DNA from: Bradyrhizobium liaoningense
GTDB lineage: Bacteria; Pseudomonadota; Alphaproteobacteria; Rhizobiales; Xanthobacteraceae
Reading direction: 5' to 3'
Length of the DNA: 64,000 nucleotides
Assembly: GCF_018130825.1 (NCBI RefSeq)
Contig: NZ_JAFCJS010000002.1
Span: forward strand, 1 to 64,000
The position numbers and the translations under genes are program-made. The notes below the pieces were generated by a model. It saw only the letters and a list, made by a program, of their open reading frames with translations. It was not told where the DNA came from and searched no databases. Positions 43,869 through 51,248 of this stretch are shown in pieces; the stretch's first letter is position 1, and each line of letters begins with the position of its first letter.

Positions 43869-45416
43869 TCAGCCGCGCTTCGGCGCGCCGGCGCCGAGCG
43901 AAACCAGATCGAGGCGGAAGACCGAACCGCGCGGATGCAGCGCGTAGCCCTCGACGTAGGAGCGCTGTGCGGCCAGAAGGTCGAAGAACGCCGAGATCAC
44001 GGTGGGGACCTCCGTGTTCATCATCTCCTGCGCCTTGGCATAGAGCGCGGTGCGCTTGGCCTCATCGGTCTCGACGCGGGCCGCATTGATGACGGCATCG
44101 AACGCGCTGTTGTTCCAGCGCGTCTCGTTCCAGGTCGCATTGGACGTATAGAGCAGGTTGAAGATCGCATCAGCCGTCGGCTGCATGTTGTAGAAGCCGA
44201 CGTAGAAATTGCCCTTCTTCCAGACCTGGTCGAGATAGGTCGCGTGCGGCATCGTCTGCACGTTGATGCGGAAGCCGGCCGCCGCGGCCATCTCGCGAAC
44301 CGCGACGCCGAGCTGGGTGCGGGTCGCAGGCCTGTCGGATGCGATCAGCGTGAGGTCAATGCCGTTGGGATAGCCGGCGTCGGCCAGAAGCTGCTTCGCC
44401 TTGGCGACGTCGGGCTTCTTCATCGGGATGTTCTTGTAGAAGTGATAGGCGGAATTGAGCGGCGTGTCGTTGCCCGGGGTTCCGTAACCGCCGGCGACAA
44501 AGCCGACGGTCGCCTCGCGATCAACCGCCAGCGCCAGCGCCTGGCGGACCCTGACGTCGTTGAACGGCTTCTGATCACATCCGAGGTTGATGTTGAGGAA
44601 TTGGCCGGAGGGCGTGCGCAGCGCCTTGACGCCGCTCGCCTTCACGAGCCGCTCGTATTCGCCGGGCGTCGTCGTCAGAAGCAGGTCGATCTCGCCGGAG
44701 ATCATCGCCGACGCTTCGGCGGTGCGGTCCGGATATACGAGCAATTCCACGCGGTCGAGGTAAGGCCGTGTCGGGTCGTAATAGGCGGCGTTGCGTTCGA
44801 CGACGATCTTCCGATCGGGCTCGTAGGACACGAGCTTGAACGGGCCGGTGCCGTTTGCAGTCGTGGAGAGGCTGGTGAGGTCGGAGGCGATGACCTTCGC
44901 CGGAACGATCCGCGCGTTGAGATAGGTCAGGGCCACCGGCAGATCGGCATAGGCGCCTGATAGCGTGAACTTGACGGTCAGGGGATCGATCGTCGCGACC
45001 TCCTTGATCGGACCGACATTGGTCCGGCCGGGGGAGGCGGTCTTCGGATCGAGAATGGCATTGATGCTGGCGACGACATCTTCCGACGTCAGCGGCGAGC
45101 CGTCGTGGAACGTCACGCCCGGGCGCAGCTTGAAGATCCACTCCGTCCGCGCCTCGTTCGGCTCCCAGGAGAGCGCGAGGTCCGGCTCGACGGTCATGTC
45201 CGGCTTCAGCCGGGTCAGGTTGGAATAGAGCAATTCGGTGACGAGATATTCCGGATTGACCCGCGCCAGCATCGGGTGAATCACCGACGCCGCCTGGTCG
45301 AGCGACATCCGCAGCACGCCGCCGCGCTTAGGGGTATCCGCGACGGCGATCCTGGGGAGAGTGACGAGGCTGATGGCCGTGCCGGCAAGAAACAGGCGGC
45401 GGGTGACGGACAGCAT
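43869..45416 (-). CDS. ABC importer substrate-binding protein (SBP_bac_5, DppA/OppA-like)
   Basis: This 515-residue periplasmic protein has a signal peptide (RRLFLAGTAISLVTLP) and the family-5 binding-protein fold (WEPNEARTEWIFKLRPGVTFHDGSPLTSEDV). The N-terminal RRLFLAG resembles a twin-arginine motif, so Tat export is possible. It binds the oligopeptide-type substrate for the adjacent permeases. It lies 18 bases downstream of the M20 gene at the head of the operon. Ligand identity cannot be read from sequence. Confidence 0.93.
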   Translation of the reverse strand: MLSVTRRLFLAGTAISLVTLPRIAVADTPKRGGVLRMSLDQAASVIHPMLARVNPEYLVTELLYSNLTRLKPDMTVEPDLALSWEPNEARTEWIFKLRPGVTFHDGSPLTSEDVVASINAILDPKTASPGRTNVGPIKEVATIDPLTVKFTLSGAYADLPVALTYLNARIVPAKVIASDLTSLSTTANGTGPFKLVSYEPDRKIVVERNAAYYDPTRPYLDRVELLVYPDRTAEASAMISGEIDLLLTTTPGEYERLVKASGVKALRTPSGQFLNINLGCDQKPFNDVRVRQALALAVDREATVGFVAGGYGTPGNDTPLNSAYHFYKNIPMKKPDVAKAKQLLADAGYPNGIDLTLIASDRPATRTQLGVAVREMAAAAGFRINVQTMPHATYLDQVWKKGNFYVGFYNMQPTADAIFNLLYTSNATWNETRWNNSAFDAVINAARVETDEAKRTALYAKAQEMMNTEVPTVISAFFDLLAAQRSYVEGYALHPRGSVFRLDLVSLGAGAPKRG

Positions 45417-45434
45417 GGCAGTAGGCTCCTCGAG

Positions 45435-46745
45435 TTAGCGAATGGCGGTTGCTTCGGGCGAAAGGTCGGGACGGAATTCGGCGGACAGATAAGCCAGGAC
45501 CGACTTTGCGAGCGCGACGATGTCGGTGAGCGTGGTGAATTCGCCGGGCGCGTGAATGCGACTGGTCGGCCGACCGAGGCCGGTCAGAAGGATCTCCTGC
45601 ATGCCGGTCGCCTGCACCCAGCCGAAGTCGGAACAGCTCGTTGCGCCCCATTTGGCGAATTCGTCGGGTGCGTAGCCGAATCCGGCCGACAGCGCGTCCT
45701 GCCAACGCGGCCAGTGCGGACCGGTCGGATCCGACGTCGGCATCAGGTGCCCCGTCAGTGCGATTTCGATCTCTGCGTACGGCGCAGCCTTGCGGATCGC
45801 ATCCTCGATCTCGTGGCGCGCGGCGAGGAAATCCTCCTCCGGCGCATAGCGGCGGCAGATCAGGATATCGAAGCGCGAGGGAATCTGCCCGCCGCACTGG
45901 CCGCCATGAGCGGCCGATATATCGAGCTGTGCGGCAAGCGGGCGTGTCGCGCCTGGCGCGGCGGGCAGGGCGGAGATGCGCTCTGCGATGTCCGGCTTCA
46001 AGGCGGCGAGCGCATTGAGGATCGGCAGCGCGGCCTCGATGGCATTGGCGCCGCTTCCGGCGTTTGCCGCTTCGCTCGCATGAACCGTCCTGCCATGGAC
46101 TTTCACCAGCAGCGTAAACAGCCCGAAGCAACCGGCCCAGATGCGTGGCGCCGCCGCGCCGTTGAAGTTGAGGATGTGCCCCTCGAGCAAGCCCCGGTCC
46201 GCGAGATAGCGGACACCGGGATGGAGCCCGCCTTCCTCGTCGGTGCAGAGCAGCAGCATCGGATCATAGAAGAGCGGCAGGCCGGTGCGGTCGGCGGCGC
46301 GCAGCGCCAGCAGCACGGCCGCGATCGTCCCCTTCATGTCGGCGGCGCCAAGGCCGATCAGACGGTCGCCGTCGCGCGTCAAGTGCAGCGGATCGGTGGC
46401 CCAGCCCGGCGCGGCCGGCACCGTATCGACGTGAAAATACAAGCCCAGCACCGGCCTGCCGGAGCGGCGGCGCGCGATGAGATTGGTGCGCGCGCCTTGC
46501 GCCGGGCCGCCAGCGACGCGCCACAGGTGCTCGGGGACATCGATGCGCCGGCACTCGAGGCCAAGCGGCGCGACGAAGCTCTCCATCAATCCGGCAAACG
46601 CCTGGTATCCCGCACCGGGTGGGAAGGTCGTGTCGACCGCCACCATCCGCGCAAGATCGTCGACCGCGCTTTCGGCAGCGCGTTCGATTTCGGCGAAACC
46701 CAGGCTTAGCCCGGACTGCGCTGGACCGTTAAGCGGAGAAACCAT
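45435..46745 (-). CDS. M20-family zinc amidohydrolase, first gene of the importer operon
   Basis: This protein of about 436 residues uses the ATG giving MVSPLNGP; a start 13 codons upstream would run into the regulatory region. M20 motifs are YFHVDTVPA, GLGAADMKGT, LLLCTDEEGG (the catalytic Glu pair) and the metal-binding CSDFGWVQATG. It differs clearly from the second M20 protein of the operon, so the two may cleave different bonds of the same substrate. It is divergent from the GntR regulator gene across a short region with a palindrome. Confidence 0.9.
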   Translation of the reverse strand: MVSPLNGPAQSGLSLGFAEIERAAESAVDDLARMVAVDTTFPPGAGYQAFAGLMESFVAPLGLECRRIDVPEHLWRVAGGPAQGARTNLIARRRSGRPVLGLYFHVDTVPAAPGWATDPLHLTRDGDRLIGLGAADMKGTIAAVLLALRAADRTGLPLFYDPMLLLCTDEEGGLHPGVRYLADRGLLEGHILNFNGAAAPRIWAGCFGLFTLLVKVHGRTVHASEAANAGSGANAIEAALPILNALAALKPDIAERISALPAAPGATRPLAAQLDISAAHGGQCGGQIPSRFDILICRRYAPEEDFLAARHEIEDAIRKAAPYAEIEIALTGHLMPTSDPTGPHWPRWQDALSAGFGYAPDEFAKWGATSCSDFGWVQATGMQEILLTGLGRPTSRIHAPGEFTTLTDIVALAKSVLAYLSAEFRPDLSPEATAIR

Positions 46746-46757
46746 TTGCGGCAGCTC

Positions 46758-46780
46758 ATTTCTATATTCTATAAAGAAAT
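46758..46780. promoter_or_regulatory. Palindromic candidate operator between M20 and GntR genes
   Basis: ATTTCT and AGAAAT flank an AT-rich core containing TATA-TTC-TATA, making a dyad of about 23 bases centred near 46769. It lies 12 bases from the M20 ATG and 47 from the GntR start, so binding would block both promoters. GntR-family proteins usually bind such short AT-rich palindromes. Confidence 0.55.
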
Positions 46781-46826
46781 ACACGATGAGAACCGATTGC
46801 TGTCAATTCCAAAGAATGAGGCAGAG

Positions 46827-47588
46827 GTGACCGGTAAACAGGCAAAAGCGGCGGTGACGGGCTCGTCGAGCCTGCCGGTTCCTCTGTACGAGCACGTCAA
46901 GCGGCAGATCGCCGAGGCGATCCTGGTTGGAGAGCTGGCTCCGGGTACGGTGCTGCCGGGAGAGGTCGCGCTTGCAACGCGGTACGGAGTTGCGGTTGGC
47001 ACCATTCGCCGGGCGCTGGCGGACCTGACTGCCGACGGCATGCTGGTGCGCCGTCGCAAGACCGGTACGGTCGTCACCGGCCGTGCTCCGCAGCACAGCC
47101 TGCGCTTCTTCTTTCAATACTTCCGCCTGCATGGTGAGGACGGCGGCCTGCAGCGCTCCGTACCTGAGGTCTTGTCCGTGGCAATCCGGCCGGCAGGCGC
47201 CGAGGAAGCCGCGCTCTTTTCGGAGCCGGCGGGTGAGCCGCTGCTATGTCTCGACCGCATCCGGAGAATCGGCGGCGTGCCGGTCATGCATTCGCAGATC
47301 AAGCTCCTTGCGCGCCGCGTGCCCGATTTCCCGCGCGAGCCGGCACGTGTGCCGGCGCTTCTCTACCTTCATCTGCTCGACGTCTACGGCATCCGCGTTG
47401 CTGCGGTCCGCGAAAAATTGTCGGCAGAGCTCGCGGACGCGAAAGACCGGCGTCTGCTCGGCTTGCGCTCGCCGAGCGCCGTCCTGGCCATTCACGAAGA
47501 GGCCTACGATCAGACCGGAGCATTGGCGCTGCTCAGCGAGCACCGCGCGACGACCGCGCACCATCGCTATGTGAATGAAATCCGCTGA
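46827..47588 (+). CDS. GntR-family transcriptional regulator with UTRA domain
   Basis: The regulator has about 253 residues from the GTG that follows a GAGG site by five bases. An N-terminal winged helix (LYEHVKRQIAEAILVGELAPG to GTIRRALADLTADGMLVRRRKTGTVV) is of the GntR/HutC subfamily, and a UTRA ligand domain spans about 95-245. HutC-type members usually repress a divergent catabolic operon and sense its substrate or an intermediate. The target is probably the seven-gene importer/M20 operon. The longer TTG-started frame would leave no intergenic space and is unlikely. Confidence 0.88.
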   Translation: MTGKQAKAAVTGSSSLPVPLYEHVKRQIAEAILVGELAPGTVLPGEVALATRYGVAVGTIRRALADLTADGMLVRRRKTGTVVTGRAPQHSLRFFFQYFRLHGEDGGLQRSVPEVLSVAIRPAGAEEAALFSEPAGEPLLCLDRIRRIGGVPVMHSQIKLLARRVPDFPREPARVPALLYLHLLDVYGIRVAAVREKLSAELADAKDRRLLGLRSPSAVLAIHEEAYDQTGALALLSEHRATTAHHRYVNEIR

Positions 47589-47722
47589 CCCAATCGGAGT
47601 AATCACCGTCCTCGAGCGGTGGAGAGACAGAACGACAAACCCGCATCGTTTGGGCTCGTCGCGCAGACCCGGCTCATCGATCAGCAGAGCGAACGCATCT
47701 GGCGACAGCAAATAGATCTGCG

Positions 47723-48598
47723 CTATTTTCCCGCCATCTCGGCGCGGTACCAGTCGCCGATTTCGCTTGCGGTCATCAGCGCGACGCCATCATGGCTGCT
47801 GACATGGTCGAGCAGTGCCTCCAGATACTTGATCCGGTGCGGCACGCCGGTGATGTAAGGATGGATCGAGATCGCCATCACCCGCGCATTATCGGCGCCT
47901 TCGAGATAAAGGCGGTCGAACTGGTCGGTGCAGCGCTTCAAGAACTGCTCGGACGGCAGATGCTGCAGCGCATGGATGACTATGTCGTTGGTCTCCACCG
48001 AATAGGGGATGGTGGTGATGGTGCCGTGGGGCGTGGCGATCTCCTGCGGCAAATCGTCGATCACCCAATCTGCGACATATTCGATGCCGTTGAGGCGGAG
48101 CAGGTCGAGTGTTGCCTCGGTTTCGGTGAGACCAGGGCTCTCCCATGAGCGCGGCGGCTTGCCGGCGAATTTGGTGATGGTGTCGACCGCGCGCTTGATC
48201 GCATCGGCCTGGTTGTCGAGCCTGTGCATCGGCCCCTGCAGGAAGCCGTGGCCCATGAACTCGAACCCGGCTTCCAGCGCGGCGGAGGCGACGCGGGGGT
48301 AGGAATTGCAGACATTGCCGTTGATGGCGAGCGTCACCGGGATGTTGCGCTCCGTGAGTGCCTTGAACTGGCGCCGGAAACCCGCGCGCATGCCGTATTC
48401 ATGCCACGACCAGTTCGGCACGTCGGGCAACAGCGGCTGCCCCATTGGCGGCGACAGCACAGTACGAGGCATGGCATTTTCGATCCGCCATTCTTCGACA
48501 TTGAGGATGACCCAGACGGCGAGCCTCTTGCCGCCGGGCAGCTTGAGCTTCGGGCGGTCGACCTGAGCGATGTAGGGGATGCGATCGGAGAGAGCCAT
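47723..48598 (-). CDS. PuuE-like polysaccharide-deacetylase-fold hydrolase
   Basis: This 291-residue protein has the CE4/NodB fold with VILNVEEW in the first motif position, as in allantoinase PuuE-type proteins rather than chitin deacetylases (TFDDG). Further blocks are TLAINGNVCNSYP, EFMGHGFLQGPMHRL and SWESPGLTETEATLDLL. Such proteins hydrolyse amide bonds in ureides or related small molecules. It is five bases downstream of the luciferase-like monooxygenase, so the two act together. The substrate is unknown. Confidence 0.87.
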   Translation of the reverse strand: MALSDRIPYIAQVDRPKLKLPGGKRLAVWVILNVEEWRIENAMPRTVLSPPMGQPLLPDVPNWSWHEYGMRAGFRRQFKALTERNIPVTLAINGNVCNSYPRVASAALEAGFEFMGHGFLQGPMHRLDNQADAIKRAVDTITKFAGKPPRSWESPGLTETEATLDLLRLNGIEYVADWVIDDLPQEIATPHGTITTIPYSVETNDIVIHALQHLPSEQFLKRCTDQFDRLYLEGADNARVMAISIHPYITGVPHRIKYLEALLDHVSSHDGVALMTASEIGDWYRAEMAGK

Positions 48599-48603
48599 CG
48601 TGT

Positions 48604-49710
48604 TCAACCTGCGGCGTCGCGGCTTCGGGCAGAGGCGGCGTTGACGCGTGGTATGACTTGCTCGGCCATCAGGATCATGGAGCGGCGGCCGGCCTCGCGG
48701 TCGCGCCAATCCTTGCCGGCGTAGAGGAGCGTGCCGAAGGTGCCGACGTCCTCCTGGAAAGCCAGCAACTGGTCGGCAACGCTCTCCGGTGTGCCGTAGA
48801 TGATGAGTTTTTCGCAGATCGACTCCAGCGTCACCTCATCGTCGGGCTGGTCGCGCCGGGTCTTGAACAGCTCGATGCGACCATTTCGCTTCAGCTTGGT
48901 GAAGAGCGAGCGATAGTAGTAGACGTAAGGTCCGTTGGGGTCGGTGGCGTAGGCCTTGGCGGTAGCGGCATCCTTGGCGACGAATACGCTTTTGGCCACG
49001 CGCCAGTTGGCGGGATCGGCCCGACGCCCGGCGCGCTCGCAGCCCTCGACATATTTCGGCCAGTGGCTCTTCACCCATGCCGGCATCAGGAAGTTGGCGG
49101 AAATCGGTTCCCAGCCGCGCGCGGCCGCCTCAGTGACGCCCTTGGAGAAGGGCGCGACGGCAGTGACCACGATCGGTGGATGCGGACGTTGCAGCGGCTT
49201 TGCGATAAAGCCCTGACCGATGTCCTCGATCAGGGTTTTTTCGATCGAGATGTTCCAGTATTTGCCTGCAAGATTATAAGGTGGCTTGCCCTCCCAGATT
49301 GCCAGCACCTGGTTGATGGCCTCCAGGAACATCGCATTGCGATCGGCCTCGAGATTGCCAAACAGCTCGGCGTCCGACAGCAGGCCGCCCGGGCTGATGC
49401 CGAAGATCAGCCGGCCGTCGAGCATGTGGTCGAGCATTGCGATAGAGGCGGCAATTGCGGCCGGATGGCTGTTCGGCATGTTGACCGTGCCGGTGCCGAG
49501 CTTGATCTGCTTGGTGGCGGCGGCAAGCCAGGCGATGAAAGCGATGCAGGACGTGATGTTTTCGGCGCGGTCGGTGACGTGCTCGCCGACATAGGCTTCC
49601 GAAAATCCGAGCTCGTCCGCCAGCAGGAAGGCTTCCCGATCCTCCTTCAGGGATTGCCGCCAATCCTTGTCCAGGGGATGGATCGGCATCGTGAAGAACC
49701 CGAGCTTCAT
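48604..49710 (-). CDS. Luciferase-like (LLM) flavin-dependent monooxygenase
   Basis: This 368-residue TIM-barrel flavoprotein of the bacterial luciferase family has FFTMPIHPLDKDW at the start, YVGEHVTDRAEN, LGTGTVNMPNSHPAAIA, DGRLIFGISPGG and YGTPESVADQL. Members use reduced FMN and oxygen to hydroxylate or open rings; the closest-looking group includes limonene-monooxygenase-like and RutA-like enzymes. It heads a two-gene unit with the PuuE-like hydrolase. The azoreductase-like protein encoded further right could supply reduced flavin. Confidence 0.9.
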   Translation of the reverse strand: MKLGFFTMPIHPLDKDWRQSLKEDREAFLLADELGFSEAYVGEHVTDRAENITSCIAFIAWLAAATKQIKLGTGTVNMPNSHPAAIAASIAMLDHMLDGRLIFGISPGGLLSDAELFGNLEADRNAMFLEAINQVLAIWEGKPPYNLAGKYWNISIEKTLIEDIGQGFIAKPLQRPHPPIVVTAVAPFSKGVTEAAARGWEPISANFLMPAWVKSHWPKYVEGCERAGRRADPANWRVAKSVFVAKDAATAKAYATDPNGPYVYYYRSLFTKLKRNGRIELFKTRRDQPDDEVTLESICEKLIIYGTPESVADQLLAFQEDVGTFGTLLYAGKDWRDREAGRRSMILMAEQVIPRVNAASARSRDAAG

Positions 49711-49785
49711 GATTGCTGTGCTTCCCCGAGCTGTTCTTGTTGGCGGGAGGGTGCGTCGGCCGGTCGATCAAGGCAAGTCCGAAAG

Positions 49786-49828
49786 TCGAAAAGACTGCGA
49801 AATCTAGTCGCTTGACCTTCGAAAAGTC
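49786..49828. promoter_or_regulatory. Direct repeat TCGAAAAG x2 in a divergent promoter region
   Basis: TCGAAAAG occurs twice, 33 bases (about three helical turns) apart. The first copy lies within AGTC-GAAAA-GACT. The element sits between the divergent LLM and Mo-hydroxylase operons, so it may bind a shared regulator. Confidence 0.35.
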
Positions 49829-49884
49829 CCACCCTCTAATCCCCTCAAAAGCAGAAAAGCAGTTCCGGGGAGGGGCTTGCCTGA

Positions 49885-50766
49885 ATGAAAGCCGCGGCTT
49901 TCACCTACGCACGCGCGACCAGCGTTGCCAATGCGCTGGAGCTGCTTGCCGTGCACGGAGAGAAAGCGAGGGTGCTTTCGGGCGGGCAAAGCCTGATCCC
50001 CGCGATGAATCTGCGGCTGGTTGCGCCGGAGGTGATCGTCGATATCGGCGAACTCGTCGAATTGCGCGGGATTGCGGTCAAGGACGATATACTCGTCATC
50101 GGCGCGCTGACCCGGCATGCCGATCTCCTGAAATCATCCGACATTGTGAAATGCGCGCCGCTGCTCGGGGCGGCAGCGGCGCATGTGGCGCACCCCGCAA
50201 TCCGCAACCGGGGTACCATCGGCGGCAGCCTCGCGCAGGCCGATCCGGCATCCGAACTGCCCGCCTGCATGCTGGCGCTGGGTGCGTCGATCGTCGTCCA
50301 CGGCCCCGGCGGCGAGCGGCGGATTGCTGCGGAGGATTTTTTCACCGGGATTTACGAGACGCAGCTGGCACCGCAGGACCTGCTGGTCGCCATCGAACTG
50401 CCAGTCGCCCATACCGGCTCGGCGCATTTCTTCCAGGAGTTTGCGCGGCGGCACGGCGACTATGCGATCGTCGGCCTTGCGGCGCAGGCCGTGCTGCAGG
50501 GCGATCGGTTTGCCGACCTCCGGCTCGGCTATTTCGCCGTCGGCGACAAGCCCGTCCTGGCGAAGGCTGCCGACAAACTGGCGGGCGCTGCAATCACGCC
50601 CGCACTGCTGGCCGAGGCCTCCGACGCCCTTTCGCATGAGCTTGATCCGCATGAGGATCAGCAGGCGACGCCCGCAATGCGCCGGCATCTCGCAAGAGTC
50701 TTGCTGGCGCGCTGCGTCGCTTCGCTCCTGAACCGTCCCGATCTCGACATCGGAGGACGGACGTGA
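49885..50766 (+). CDS. Molybdenum hydroxylase FAD subunit (CoxM/XdhB-like)
   Basis: This 293-residue FAD-binding medium subunit of the xanthine-oxidase family has the FAD motifs LSGGQSLIPAMNLRL and HPAIRNRGTIGGSLAQADPASELP, plus a C-terminal CO-dehydrogenase flavoprotein domain. It transfers electrons from the 2Fe-2S subunit to the acceptor. A GGGGAGGGG ribosome site lies upstream. The stop overlaps the GTG of the iron-sulfur subunit by four bases. It is the first gene of an operon that continues into the Liv-type importer. Confidence 0.93.
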   Translation: MKAAAFTYARATSVANALELLAVHGEKARVLSGGQSLIPAMNLRLVAPEVIVDIGELVELRGIAVKDDILVIGALTRHADLLKSSDIVKCAPLLGAAAAHVAHPAIRNRGTIGGSLAQADPASELPACMLALGASIVVHGPGGERRIAAEDFFTGIYETQLAPQDLLVAIELPVAHTGSAHFFQEFARRHGDYAIVGLAAQAVLQGDRFADLRLGYFAVGDKPVLAKAADKLAGAAITPALLAEASDALSHELDPHEDQQATPAMRRHLARVLLARCVASLLNRPDLDIGGRT

Positions 50767-51248
50767 CGGCTCCAATGGCGATCTCAGTCACGGTCAACGG
50801 CGAGCGCGTGGAAGCGCATGTCTTGCCGCGACTCAATCTTGCGGATTTCCTGCGCGAGCACCTGAAACTGACGGGCACGCATCTCGGATGTGAGCATGGC
50901 GTCTGCGGAGCTTGCACGGTGCGCGTCGGCGGCGAGATTGTGCGCTCCTGCCTGATGCTGGCGGTGCAGGCGAATGGCGCCGTGGTCGAGACGATCGAGG
51001 GGCTGTCCGACTCCGGCGAGATCGCCGATCTGCAGGCGGCGTTTCGCGACCGCAATGCGCTGCAATGTGGCTTCTGCACGCCGGGCATGCTGATGGCGGC
51101 GCAGGATCTGTTGCGCGAGAACCGAACGCCCGCGCGTGAAGAGATCCGCGAGCACCTCTCGGGCAATTACTGCCGCTGCACCGGTTATCACGCCATCATC
51201 GACGCGATCGAGACGACCGCGCGGGCGCGGATGGAGCTGAAGGCATGA
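50763..51248 (+). CDS. Molybdenum hydroxylase 2Fe-2S subunit (CoxS/XdhC-like)
   Basis: This 161-residue small subunit has both clusters: the plant-ferredoxin type with GCEHGVCGACTV plus Cys in VRSCLML, and the helical one with CGFCTPGM and YCRCTGY. It starts with GTG overlapping the FAD-subunit stop; an ATG four codons later is an alternative. It carries electrons from the molybdenum centre to FAD. The end overlaps the large-subunit ATG. Confidence 0.95.
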   Translation: MTAPMAISVTVNGERVEAHVLPRLNLADFLREHLKLTGTHLGCEHGVCGACTVRVGGEIVRSCLMLAVQANGAVVETIEGLSDSGEIADLQAAFRDRNALQCGFCTPGMLMAAQDLLRENRTPAREEIREHLSGNYCRCTGYHAIIDAIETTARARMELKA

